The position numbers were made by a program, and so were the translations under genes. This document shows positions 46,093-58,781 of a DNA stretch of 64,000 nt, piece by piece. Every line of letters begins with the position of its first letter. The first letter of the stretch is position 1. The DNA is taken from positions 1 through 64,000 of the forward strand of contig CAJNAR010000017.1 of NCBI GenBank assembly GCA_905220665.1. The letters run 5' to 3'. The stretch is from Albugo candida (taxonomy: Eukaryota; Oomycota; Peronosporomycetes; Albuginales; Albuginaceae). The notes under the pieces were generated by a model. The model searched no databases. It was not told where the DNA came from and saw only the letters and a program-made list of their open reading frames with translations.

Positions 46093-49000
46093 TCCGGCGT
46101 GACGGTACAGGGTTGTAACGGTGGTACAGGTGGTAATATCACTGCCTCGTCATAGAGTGAACCAAATGCAAGTTCAATTGGGGATGATAAAAAATTCCAA
46201 TCATAGCGGCTATTATCAAGTCCCACGAGTCCTTGCTTAATACCCGGGCTAGAGCCCGTGCGAACTTTTCGCGTGGAGCTCCCAAAGTCGAAAGCTTCGG
46301 ATATCGAGGCTGTACTAAAATCTTTATGCCGACGGGGAGCACCCATTGTGTTCGGTCTTGGCTGCAAAGCTGGAGGCAGCAAAGCCTTTCAAGCTCTCCA
46401 AGGCCCCCTACCTCCATGATTCTGGAGACAGGTCAAGCGTTGGTGCGTACGCCAAATGGGAAAATCCTTCCTCCCTAACGAAGGATCATGAGAATCCATT
46501 ATTTTAAAGGCCCACGGGAGAGCAGAGCCGTTGCTCAAGTATCGAAAATGCCTGGTGCAATCTTCAGATGATGGTTTTCAGCAAGGATGCATGTCAACAG
46601 CTGGAGTGCCAGCCAGTAACCATCCTCGGGGCTCAGTACTTTCTTCAGGAGTTTGACTCTCTCGAATCCAAATACTTCCTCGATATAATTGTTGTGGGTG
46701 GGGTACATTCCCTTCATAGTCTAGGATGTGCAGTTGTCTATACTACTTTCCGAGAAACTCTTCCGTGTAAGGGAGTAGTGATGTGGACATGGGGAGTGTA
46801 GTTTAGTACTCGCACTCGCCCTCCACAGCTGGTCCGCATTAGCAGATTATGTGAGCAAATTGCACACGGGAAGTTGATGTATCCGGTGAGAGAAAAAAAT
46901 GCTCCTATCCCTTTCTAACGACCACGTTTTGGTCAACTTTGTCCTTTATTGCTTTGGTTTGGGAGCAGCACTGGACACAGGAGCGTGACAACAACAAACA
47001 AAAATAACAACCAAAAACGAAACAAAAGTCAAACTTAAACTCAGAATAAAAACCAACAAAAAAACAAGAACAAAAAGAAAAACAAAATACCACGCCAACA
47101 GCACTCATGGTGGCCACAAAAAAGGTGTAGAAGCCAGTTCCTAGCCAGGAATTGTTGACGAGATAACCGGAACGCAAAAGCGACGACCAAATTTTGTTGG
47201 AGCTGAAATATCCTCCTGATATTACACCACCAGGGGCACCTGACTTATTGCAGCCACTCCTCCCATCATACACTCGGAAAGTCAATCATCCTCACATGAA
47301 CGGGTGGAGAGGGATGTAGATTTATACATGCAGGCGGCATGGAGACAAGAAAAGCGTAATCAGGATGAGTCGTTCGACCAAATAGTTTCCAGCGCACCAC
47401 CTCGTACGCTCCCTACGTTGGCGACAGGCAATTACTTTCCTGTGCTCGCAACTATGGAGATGAAAATAGATCAAGTACCAGCGATTGCCAATCCGGAGCA
47501 TGGAGATCGCATTCAGATTATTCCCGTGAAAGCACGGATGCCACAAAAGGTGACCACGTCAAAAGAGGTGGCACACTTTTATCTGAAGCGTCATACAAAG
47601 CTGGAAAAAGCGGAGCGACCAGCAAAAATTGAAATAGGGATGATCATGCAACTCGTTTTCGAAACAAAATCCCATCCACCCGGTCCGACCGGACAAGCTG
47701 GTCAAAGCCGATTTACGTATCCCTCATGTGCGCAGGCTGGTCCAGTTCAGTAGCAACCCGGACAAAAACATTATACAGGCAGCACTAGATCATTCGATCA
47801 CCATGAATGGGGTGCTTTATCTCATTCATGGAGTCGAACGATCTTGCGTTGGACGAAGTAGCACATCTACATATGATCAATCGCGTATTTGTAGATCACA
47901 ATCTTGTCGAAGATGTTTCGTTTACGACCCGATGGAGTTACCACGTTGGTGGAGAAGTTTCCGCAAAGCGAGCCGTATTGTGTAAGAAAGTAATGTCTGG
48001 TGGAAGGCAGTGCCAGACATTATTCACGTTTTAACTCGTGCAACTAAAGCTCTCGCGTTGCTGGAACTGTTATTGAAGTGTACGGCCTCGACATTTTACA
48101 CAAACAATCACTAGATCCAATATTCTCACTGATGGACCAGTGATCTTACTCCGATCAATGTCTTCATAACGTTGTTACGCTCCGACGTGGGCATAAAGTA
48201 CTGGTCTCAATGGTTTGGAGGTAAATGGGGAGGACTTCTCGGTGGTGATATCAACGAGCTCTCCGTCAAGCTGAGCTTTTTTCCATAAAAGCAAGCAACA
48301 CTCCACATCTTAAAAGAAGATGGTGCAACGAAGTTGATTGCTGGTGCACTTCAGCGTGAATGCTAAGGGCTCCTCGATCATTTCAACGTTGAACAATATC
48401 TAAGCATTCACGGTGAATGTTAATGTACTTCATATGAATGGTCATCTTTATATCGACCACATCCTATCACAACACTTCATTTGTTGTGTTCAAAAAACCA
48501 AAATTCACGGTCACAACCAGCTAGAATCATTTCAGCTTTTATTACAATCAAAAATGTAGCTCACAATGTTTTTCAATGATCACAACAATGCTTTTCTCCA
48601 TTCGACTTAAAACCGCAGTGGCGGTGTCATGACAATCCTTTGTTCGGACTTTCCCGGTTATACAACAGCTGAAGAACACACCGAACGAAGCATTTTCAAT
48701 GGCTATTTGGTTTTGCGTCTTCTCTTCTCATTCACGATACACCGGTGTGTATTCATAATTTATATGCACCGACCAAGGCCGAGGAACGAGTTAATTTTAA
48801 ATTATTGCTCTCCAAAACATTCGAATCGACCGCAACACATATCGTATTTGGTGATTTCAACACATCGCTCGATTCAGTATCGATGCTTCGACACGAACCA
48901 AGTCGATTAGCGTGTTTGGAATGGCTTACCCAGTTGGGTGTGGTAGACGCTTGGCGAATCCAACATCCGACTGAAAAAGTATTTGCAGGACCTTTACCGC

Positions 49001-49765
49001 GCAAGAGTCGACTAGATTACATCTGTATGTCGGAAGGGCTATTCAATATGGTATACAAAAGCTCAGAATATTTCCGTCCACGACATGCAGGAATCATCTA
49101 GCACAGAAAGTAACTTTTGCAAACCTAACTCAATCTCCGGGTCGAGGATACTGGAAATGTTCATTACGACTATTTGAAAATCCTCAAGTTGTCGAAGCAA
49201 TCAAATTGGAAGCGAATTTTCTGCTCAACCAGTTGCGGACAACTTTGAATACCTGAAAAATAGGGGAAGGTTGGAAGACGAAAATCAAGAAACAGCTTCA
49301 AAGCATTGAGAAAAAGGTTGCAAAAGATAGCCGACGTGATGTTGAGTCTAGCCAGCGTGTTTTGGAAGTCGCAGCAGCTCGATATCGCATTCAAGACACC
49401 AATGAGTCACGGTACTTTTACGAATTGAGTCTCGAACAATTCAGAATCTCGGTCGAAAAAAATCCCAAATTTCACAATATGAGAAATCTACCATCACTTG
49501 AAGCATATGGAAAACTCCACCGAGCATTTTTTCGCCCTTCGGATAGTTCTTGTCGTCGCATGCCGATTAAAAATGATGCCAGAATGTGAATCGTGACATC
49601 AAACCCGAGGGAGAGTATTGACGAGTTCAGATATCATTAGGGTGGCTTCATGGGTTTTCACTATAGCTCACAGACCGACTCATCTGATCCTTGCGATATA
49701 TATCAGCAAAAGCTACTGAATATATGTTTTTATGAGTCAGAAAAGCACGACCGTCTCATAACTCG
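46086..49765 (+). mobile_element. LINE-B, 5' segment (ORF1 and endonuclease, degenerate)
   Basis: Plus-strand copy of the LINE-A family, truncated at the 5' side within ORF1; GTGACGGTAC near 46099 corresponds to about 6600 in LINE-A. ORF1 remnants run to about 48365 (for example DACQQLECQPVTILG, SLESKYFLDI, FRETLPCKGVVM) with many stops. ORF2 endonuclease remnants follow, including an intact VFGDFNTSLDS (about 48845), RLDYICMSEGLFNMVYKSS and the spacer. The segment is cut at 49765 by a gypsy insertion and resumes at 55708. Confidence 0.9.
49761..49765. repeat. Target-site duplication ACTCG, left copy
   Basis: Identical to 55708-55712. Removing the insertion plus one copy restores the LINE sequence aligned with LINE-A (GACCGTCTC...ACTCG...TTAAG). 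Confidence 0.93.
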
Positions 49766-49982
49766 TGTGGAGACTTGTGCTTCACTTGGTATGTATTTAA
49801 GTGAACAGATCTAGGTTTTTAGTCCGCTACACTGTGCTACCTCTAATCCTGTCATTATAGATATTCTAGAAGCTTTGTAGTGACGTCATCTCATGACTTC
49901 ATGGCTTATACGATATGCATTTAGTTGTGCAGCACACCCGGGTACGTGCTCTATTGTGTCATGCGTATCAGACGTCCTGACA
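49766..49982 (-). repeat. Gypsy 3' LTR (217 bp)
   Basis: Begins TGTGGAGACTTGTGC and ends GACGTCCTGACA. Differs from the partner LTR at roughly 35 positions by eye. It keeps one TGACGTCA palindrome; the second is mutated to TGACTTCA. Confidence 0.93.
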
Positions 49983-50083
49983 TCTTCCCGGATTTGACTT
50001 CGCGTTGGCGGTCCCAAAAGTCGTGTATTAGTCGCTGCCAATGCGAAACGTGGCGGATAGCTTTCGCGCGCTCCCAAGTACTA

Positions 50084-53000
50084 TCACACTCCGGTTGGTC
50101 GTGCTATTTTAATAGCCATTCCATTTGGCGATTGCGCTGACGACAGCAAAGCAACTTTTCCACAATGTGTAGCTTTTCTCCCGTATCTGACTTTAGGATA
50201 ACCGTAGGATGCTTCCAGAATTGATCGTCCAGTGAACTCAAAGGCATTCGGCTTTAATGGAGAGAGTAGTTCGACGTTGAGCGATGAGTGCAGTCTCTTC
50301 ATATTTCGCGGTAGTTTCACTTTAGCTACATTCGGGCTCATCATCTTGATTATCTCAAACGGTCCAACGTTTTTGGCCGCGAGCTTTGCTTTCTTCAACT
50401 CAATGTGAGCGTTAACTATTTTAAGTGGCAGGTTCTTCGTATTCATCAGAACGAAGCCACCGACATTAAAGGTGAGGCTTGTTCGTTTAGCATCGTAATG
50501 CTTCTTCTGCCTTTCTTGGGTCTGTTCTAGATTTTCACGTGCTTTAAGCACTAGCTCTTGACGATCTTTGGAGAACTTTGAGGCAGATTCTGAGATTTGT
50601 TGCGGATCCCGAACCTCGGAGTCTCTGTATTCGTGAGCAATCAGGTTGTATACCTTTCTTCCGGTATCGATCTCAAACGGTGTGACTTTAGTAGGCGCGT
50701 TCACCGAGTTGGCGTGCGCGTACTCTACGGTACCAAGCAGCTTGGCGCAATTTTCTCCACTGTACGAGACTAGGTAGCGTAATTCATCTTCTAAAACCAA
50801 GTTTTAGCGTTCTGTCTGTCCATCTGCTTGTGCTCTATGCGCGGTCGTCATGCATAGCTTGACACCCATTATGTTCATTAGAGATTTCCAGAAGTTTGCC
50901 TTGAACTTCGGATCCCGATCGCTGATGATAGCCTTCGGCAGCCCATGATGTCGGACTACGGTGTCGAAAAATAACTTTGCAGTGTCTTTTGAATCGACAG
51001 TCGTAAACGTTGGTGCATAAATCGGTCGCTTGAACAGATTGTCTACAACGACGCAAATAGCATCATACCCTTCCGACACGGGTAGCCCAGTAATGTAGTC
51101 CATTGACACTACTTCCCAGCATTCCGCCGAATGGGGATAGGAATCATGAATCTTTTCTTTCTCTGGCTGTGTGACTTCCATCGAGCGCTTGTTTCACGTG
51201 TCTCGACGTACTTCTTCACCCTCTCAAGTATCTTCGGCCAGTAGTACTATTGTTTCAGCTTCATGTAAGTTCTGCGAACTTCTGGATGTGCTGCTGTGGC
51301 TGCATTGTGAAACTCGTATAGAATCTTCGTGTCTAGTTCCGGCGTGTCCGGAATACATAATATCTCCATTGCATCCTCTTGCTTCGGATATATGAGTCCT
51401 TCGTCGATTACGAAGTTGTCACTCGCCTGCTTTGGTTTCAATATCTTTCTAAAAAAATTGTCTTTGCGATATCCTTACTGAATAACTTTTGGCAATTCTT
51501 TGCTGAGATGTGCGCGCACAACGTGAAACTCGGCGTTGTGGATTTGCTCTTGAGCGACTCCTATCGGACTACCCTCTCCCTGCAACTCCACATCGTCCAG
51601 TAAGAGTCGGGAAACAACCAGCGGAGGGTACTGAATGAGGGACGAGTGAACCATGTGCTTATCCAACAGATTGCTGTGTCGATTACAGTCATCTGCACAC
51701 TCATGTACGACTTGCGACATATCAAGAACATGGTTAATAGGCACAGCGGGCTCGTTGGAATACAGTCCAGACACTGCTGGACGAGATATTGCGTCGGCCA
51801 CCTCATTTGACCGTCCTTTCACATGATGTAAGACAAAATCGAAGTGGAAAAAGAACGTCAACATTCGTGCCATCTTTGGAGACACCTTTGAATGGTGGAA
51901 CATCCAGTTGCACACTGAATTGTCGGTATAGACTGAAAGTGTTTTCCATGGAGATACGGACGCCATTTTCTTGGAGCAGTCTTGATGGCTAACAGCTCTT
52001 TCTCGTGAGCCGGTCATTTAATTCATGAGTGTCCGGATGCTTCGAATAAAATGCAATGGCTTGTTCGTTGTCGTCGACACGTTGCGAAAGAACACCACCC
52101 ATGCAGAATCCAGAAGCATCAGTTGTCACGATGAAAGGGTGAGAAAGGTCTGACAACCTCAGAGTCGGTGACTGCTGAAGTGTGAGTTTGAATGCGTTGC
52201 GTTAAACCCTTTTTTCTGATCATACTCCCATTTTCATTGAGGATCTTGCTTGGTGAGATCTCGAAGAGGACGCGATATCCGTAAGAAATTGCAGAAGTAT
52301 CGACGGTAATATTCAGCTAGTCGCAGAAGAATCAGCAACTCCTTTCAACATGTCGGCGCTTGGAACATTGCGATTGTATCGATTTTCTTTGGATCAACAC
52401 GAAGACTTCTTCGGAAACCATATGCCGAAGAATGCGATTTCTTTACGACCAAATACACATTTGTAGAGTCGAGCGTTAAGCTTCTCATTGTGCAGCACTT
52501 CGCATACGGCGCGAACGTGGCTGAAGTGGTCCTCTATTATACGGGAGAAGATGCACATGTCGAGTTATACACGACAACAAACTTTTCGAGCTTATCGAAC
52601 AACGTTCGAATAAGACGTGACCAGACTCCAGACATTCCTGAAAAACCCATTAGTGCTACACACCATTGATACGTTTCTTTTTGGGTTCCGAATGTCGTAT
52701 AGGGTCGACTTGATGATGATACCCTTGTGCAAGATCGAGAAGCGTAGAATACTTGCATCTAACCATGCGGTCGAATAGCTCTTCGATCAATGTCAAAGAA
52801 ATTTTTGTGACGACTGACATGCTATTAACATACCGGTAGTCAATCACCCATCGAATAGGGATCTTCGAATTCCACTTCGGAGCCATTCAGCACGTTTTGT
52901 GAGCTTCCCGGGTTGCGGGATCTTTCTTTGGAATCCCAAAAATATTTGAGACCCATTGAGAGTTTGATACTTTATTCCGTCCTTTTCGTATATTCTCTTC

Positions 53001-55167
53001 AACGAATTGCTGCAGTGCTTCCTGCTCAGCCTTCGAAAGACGGAAGGGGAACGGGAGCTCAGCACCGCATCAGGCTTCATTTGCAACTCGAAGTTTACTG
53101 ATCACGTTAGGGGCATTTCATTCGGGATTTATTCTGGAAATATTTCCTTGTATTAGTCCAGAATTGGTTTCAACTCTTGCGGTAATTCCGATTGTTTTAT
53201 GTTGGTAAATTTCAATTGATATATCTCCTCATAGGCTCCACTTTTTATCTTCTGTTGGAAGGTCGGACCATCTACGTCTTCTAGCTTTGCGCGGGCTGCA
53301 ATTTCATTTGGTTGTATACGTCAATCAATCTTCGGGTTGTACTAAACATGGTTGACCAAATATCAAGTTGTGTGTATCCGGTAAGTTCCATTCCGTGAAC
53401 GACATCTTTGAGAACTCCATTCCTTATATACAAACAGTATCTTCCACTCTCTTCGTGGGCTGACTCGATGTCCAAGTTCCAAAAAAAACGACGCGCTTGT
53501 ACCTTCTGCGATCTCGGCACTTTGATGCCAGGTCGGGTTTGATCAGGTTTGTTGAAGCACCAGATTCGATCAGAATCTTTACAGATTTTTCTCCAATGAC
53601 ACCATACCGCACTAGTGGTCGACTCTGGGCTGGCACGTCCGATCCATAGCTGCTTGATTTTGATCCAATAGGTTCTAGCTCGGATTTTCTTTGGACTTGC
53701 ACGACATTAATCGTGACACGATCGTAAACAATAGTTACTTGTTCGTCCTCACCGCTGCCCACATTATTGACATGCTGATGATTTACATGCTGCTGATACT
53801 TCCGGCTTAAACGATTGTTTGTTTTATCAGTACGTGTTCGGCGCAGATTACACTTGGCCGAGCGGTGATTTGGACTACCACACTTATCGCACAAATTTCG
53901 GCGGCGGCTTTCGTCACGAGACGGAATCTGCACGTTTTTAATGTTCATTGATTCTGGACCATTGTTTGATCGATATCGACGACTGTTTTCATATGATCTA
54001 TACCTCGGTCTATCGTGAGCGTTTCCTTGGGAATATCTCGGTGGATGAGATCAATCAAACTCCAACGCAACAGTAACAGCTTCGGACAACTTTGTACAGC
54101 GACGATACTGAACGTCTTCCCGCGTACGACCTGTGTGGCCACGTAGGAAGTACATGATTTGGTCCAGCTCGCTTCTTTCTCGGAATTTAGTGACTATGTG
54201 GCGAAACTTGCCCAAATAATCTGGGAGATCTTTGCAATCGCTCTCTCTCATATTGTTCATATTTTCGCGCGGACACTCTTGTAAATCAGCAGGAACGAAT
54301 TCACGTTCGACTTTGCTGAAGAAGTCGTCCACGTTTGTGACGTATTGTTTTTGCATCACGTACCCATGAGCGACTCCTTGCTTCAGTGTCCCACCTAAGA
54401 CAGCGAGTATCCTTTGAAAAAGTTCCTGGCTCTTCCAGTCCACTCCTCTTGAAAAAAACTACTGCTCTACTTGCTCCTTGTAGAATTAGAAGGATTCGTC
54501 CTATCTTCCCCCATGCGTCGGAAGCTTCACACCTTCAAGCTTAATTTCTAATAGCTGTTTCGACTTTTGATATCTCTCGAGTAATTGCGATTGCTCTTCC
54601 ATAATTGCCAGCATAGAGTACAGCAACTGTGCATGCTGATAGTAGTCATAGGGGTAGACATCATTGAATCAATACATTTATTACTTGATGTCAACTATTA
54701 CTTAGATGTTGGTGGTTGATCTACGGACTTTTGTTTTTTGTTTTTTGCTCTTGGGTGCTTCCCTTGACAACCTTCGGTCAGAGTTTCAAGGATTTTCTTG
54801 ACTTGGCGGGCGGTTGTTGGGGAACGAGTACGACTTTGTACTCCGGTGGTCTAGAAGAAGGGACTCGAGCGGTTTCGCTCTTCTTTTTTGCGATGTCACG
54901 TGAGATACGCAGGTTCACAGTACTCTAGAAGCTAATCAAGTCGCTGGCGTGCGCGAATAGACGAGCCTTGATATTTTTACGTGAGTCGGAGTGCTGAACC
55001 GTGTCCAGGTGTTTCTCAAAGCAGTAAAGAATGCGGCTGGTACGACGGATCGATTCCAGTAGATCCGCGCGGCACTTGTCGGTTGATTTCGGCTTCCTTA
55101 CGGACAGCTGGGCCAGAGAGTCTTTGATGTCGAGTTTCGTGGGTTGCTTACGCCGGTTTCGGGTCAT
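50084..55167 (-). pseudogene. Gypsy gag-pol, broken by stops and frameshifts
   Basis: Minus-strand pieces in order: gag N-terminus (54925-55167), gag core (54051-54443; FRHIVTKFRERSELDQIMYFL), CCHC knuckle CDKCGSPNHRSAKC and protease ILIESGAST (53424-53948), RT palm RWVIDYRYVNS and LLDLAQGYH (52656-52886), RNase H tail TDNSVCNWMFHHSKV and HHVKGRSNEVADAISR (51475-52017), integrase H2C2 HNAATAAHPEVRRTY (51247-51441), catalytic core MDYITGLP, IISDRDPKF and ADGQTER (50804-51181), and a C-terminal SH3/chromo-like block FEIIKMMSPNVAKVKLP (50084-50800). The RT YxDD box near 52550 is destroyed. The protease carries Glu for the usual catalytic Asp. Between the integrase core and tail the only break is a TAA at 50804-50806. 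Confidence 0.92.
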
Positions 55168-55491
55168 GACCGAAGGACTGACCTTCCGTTATCCAACTGA
55201 CTTGTAACCGAAACGAGACGATTTATAGCCAATGAAGACTTCGTTCTCGATAAGTGGCAGTACTAATGGCGCGGTAGGATTTACAGCCAATGATAAAGAG
55301 TCCCTGCCCTGAAAAGATTGGGACTTCCGATGGCTCTCCTAATCACTGCTCTTGAGAGGCGACGGTGATGCGACTGTGATGCGACACGGAAGTCGAGCAT
55401 GGCAACGACGGTGATGCTGAAGACGTCGAGCACGGTGGAGACGGTGTTGCTAAATACGGCGTTGCTAAGAGGACCAGCAAGTGCTACCAGA

Positions 55492-55707
55492 TGTGGAGAC
55501 TTGAGCTTCACTTGGTATATTTTGCATTGAAATGATCTAGATCCTTAGTTCGCTACACTGTGCTACATATAAGCCTGTCGTTATCGATATTCTAGAAGCT
55601 TTGTAGTGACGTCATCTCGTGACGTCATGGTCTATCCGATATAATTTAGCTGTGCAACACACCCGGGTATGTGCTTTGCCGTGTCGCGCGTACCAGACGT
55701 CCTGACA
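55492..55707 (-). repeat. Gypsy 5' LTR (216 bp)
   Basis: Begins TGTGGAGACTTGAGC and ends GACGTCCTGACA. Contains two TGACGTCA palindromes about 16 bp apart (55607-55628), a bZIP/CRE-type site that could serve as the element's promoter module. Confidence 0.93.
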
Positions 55708-58485
55708 ACTCGCTTAAGCCGCCCGGAATGGAAGAAGCGATCAAGCACATCCGAGATAGCTCCTCTACAGGTATGGATGGACTAGCAGCTTTATCATTTT
55801 GATCCGGAAGCTTTTGGTTAGTGTCTAAAGATCATATTTGAATATCAGCTAGAAAGAGGTGTCTTACTTCGATAACAACGTCACTCGGCAATCACATTGC
55901 TATACAAAAAAGCTTGACGAGTTGACCCTAGCATTTATCGACCGCTCGCACTACTTAGCGTCGATTTAAGGGTACTTTAAAATGTCTTGGCGCATTGAGT
56001 GCAACGGTTTTTGCACAAATTTATCTATCAAGATCAATAGCATTTTGGGAGGGAGTTCGATGCATCACACATTCGACATCTCGCCAACATGAAAGACTTG
56101 TTCACTCATCGTTGGGAGACAGCGCTTGCTATTTTTCTCACCTATTGAAAGCTAATGATCTAGTCAATTGGACATACATGTTTCGCGTTTTAGAAAAATG
56201 AGCGTTAAAGATAGTTTCATCGACTGGGTTCGTTTTTAGTACACCGACACAGAGGCGCAAGCGCAATGCATGATAAATGGCGATATCACATCGTTCATTA
56301 CATCACACATGGATTCAAACAAGGCAATACCCTCCAGCATTACTGTTTCTGATGACGATCGACCCTTTGGGAAATTAAATTTGACAACATGAACAAAATG
56401 GCATCTGGATTAATGGCACAACTGGCGCAACTGGATTACTTTTGCGGACAATTCGACGTTCCATTAGGAAACACCAAATGGTGTTTTGACGTAACTCAAA
56501 ATCGTTCAATTCTATTGCGATGGATCAGGTGTGAAGCTCAACTTTGGCAAATCATCCTTTCTCTCGCTTAAGCGAACCATGACGTGTCCACGTTTCCTAA
56601 TTTTACCATAGTGGGTCCAGAGGATTCGGCCAAGTATTCGAGTATTCCATTCAGCCAGAAGGCAAGTCATTCAATGTTTACAACTCTCGATAAGACTTTT
56701 TATGATATGTTTGTTGCGTGCTTTCTACGTGCACGTACTGTCGGTGGTCGACTACGGGTTCCGCAGACGATAATTTACCACTTCTGTGGCGTTACAGTGT
56801 GCACGTGGACATGCTAGCGAAGACTATTCGACTGTGGCAGTCGATGCTAAATCGATTTGTGGGTGGTCGCAAACACTTCCCGGACAAGATGGTGGACTAC
56901 AAGTTCCTATTTTGGTGGGACGACTGAAGCTACAACGTATTCAATTCCTCCAGCAGTTTGCATCTGATGCGTCGACAATTATTCCTGCGAATTGGGCAAT
57001 TGCTTCGACGAAATTATTACAACTCATTGAACAATCCTTCTGACCATACAAGGCGATGAATATAATCATCATCGCACCACATCGACATGGTAAAATGATT
57101 TACTGAAGAAGGAAATTCATGGTGGAAAAACGCATTTGAAATGTGGCATCAGATGCATTGGAGTATTACAATTTTAATTTTTAATGTTTCCCAACGCCAA
57201 TAGTACTACATGCAACAGCCGATATGGTTACGCTGCGACCAAAAATTATGTTATGTAGCTGCTACTCGTGATACGAGTATGGAATACGTTTTGTGCAATC
57301 TTGGCATGGTGAACAAACATCGTCGCACATCTCGAAAATTGTTTGCTATAGCTTTCGAGATCCGAAATCGTCAACACGTTTTTCGCGATTGCGACACATG
57401 GCCGATAAAGGAAGCATTTGTCGACCAATAATACAATGACAAAGAGCTTAACACTCGGACATGGCTGTAGAGAAGTTGCTGACTCGTCTTTAGACTGAAG
57501 TCATCCAGATGCTAAAGCGTGTCCACTGGTTTCATCTCTTGGATCCTCCCAACCTCAAGTGCAAGATCGTCTTATGCGGGATTAGAAAGCAAAGAGAGGA
57601 TGCAATTTTTCCACCTATTCCATACCGGCAATTCTCACGAATCGTTTGGAAACCTCTCGAAGTAACCAAAGACTCATCCGATGTCGACACATTGGCCATC
57701 ACGGGAGAGATCGGACACAGCAGATACAGAACGACTTCGAACATTTATGGCTAGATCACGGCATTTTTGGAAACGTGTATTACCAAATTCCGAAGATCTA
57801 CAGTTTCGTCTGGCCTTTCGGATGTTGCCAGTTCGATCTCTCTTCTGGTTTTGACAAGTTATTGAGCCCGACATTACATTGTGCACGCAGCCTTCGTGTG
57901 GGGAATCCGATCAACATCTCTTTCTCGAGTGCGATTACACGGGACAATTATGAATGGACTTATTCCTTACTACTGGTATCCCTTCTTCTCATCCCGACCA
58001 TGTTGGACGCATATTGCATGTGCACATTTGTGCCAGCACTACGGTCGGTCTGGAAAGAATATCAGCAGATTATATCGGATGTATGGCTTGCTTTGCAAGC
58101 GGTGACGCTGCAATTCGTCTGGACCGGTACTAATTTTGTTGTGTTAGATCAGCGATTAGCAACTCTGGCGATTCCAGCACTTGTCGTGATCTACACCACG
58201 TTTAGTGATCACGTGCGGTGCTTATGACGGTAGTGTTACACTCAAAAAGACGTACCCATTCGGTTTGATAGGTGCTGGATCAACTCGCAACGGAAGGATC
58301 ATTCGTTGGATTTTCCTGAAGTCGAAGATTATTGCTGCGCGTTCGGCACCGTCAAGTAGAAGTGCAACTGAACTGCGATCCTAGTCCTAGTTGGATGGCT
58401 ACGTCCAGCCTAGTGTGATGGACATCGCTTTGCGCAATACGGTACTTTTGAACAATTCTACAAATACCACATCATTTGAACGCTA
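55708..58485 (+). mobile_element. LINE-B, 3' segment (reverse transcriptase to 3' UTR, degenerate)
   Basis: Continues LINE-B after the gypsy insertion, starting with the duplicated ACTCG. RT and C-terminal sequences align with LINE-A in the opposite orientation: GMDGLAA, VNWTYMFRVLEK (about 56160-56200), the region of KWCFDV, WQSMLNRFVGGRKH, and the C-terminal WKEYQQIISDVWLALQAV (about 58050-58110). Many stops and frameshifts are present. The 3' end is near 58485, where GGTACTTTTGAACAATTCTA corresponds to the LINE-A 3' UTR. Confidence 0.9.
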
Positions 58486-58781
58486 GACACAGTCTCGTAT
58501 TGTGGTGGTTTGAGGCTACCGCAATACAGAACGATCATCGAGAAGACATATTATCATCTCTCGCAGGTGTTCCCACGACAGGTTTCTCGGACACGCGTCT
58601 ACCTACATTCTCTTATGCACCATTCTGATGGATGAGACCAAGTTTGAACCTTGACATAGATACAATACATTACGTCGAAAAGTATGATGCTACGTAGCCC
58701 TCGGACAAATGTTGCCTGATACAACCACCTCGATTCCAAACGTAGATACATCACAATACTCTAAGTGCTATATCTGCAGGC
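58486..58781. other. Short intergenic region between LINE-B and the BRWD-like gene
   Basis: About 300 bp with no ORF or repeat recognised. It includes the 3' UTR of the minus-strand gene that ends at 58782. Confidence 0.45.

Larger units (their letters stand above)
49766..55707 (-). mobile_element. Ty3/gypsy LTR retrotransposon inserted in LINE-B
   Basis: Complete structure of 5942 bp: LTRs with TG...CA ends at 49766-49982 and 55492-55707, a 5-bp target duplication ACTCG, and minus-strand gag, protease, RT, RNase H and integrase in gypsy order. Two bases inside the 5' (right) LTR, the minus strand reads TGGTAGCACTTGCTGG, a tRNA-type primer-binding site. A purine run (AAATCCGGGAAGA) precedes the 3' (left) LTR. 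The coding region is broken. Confidence 0.95.

Noticed and set aside
54716..54928. Plus-strand 70-codon frame resembling a hydrophobic peptide (FVFCSWVLPLTTF)
   Set aside because: Lies antisense within the gypsy gag region; no supporting context.
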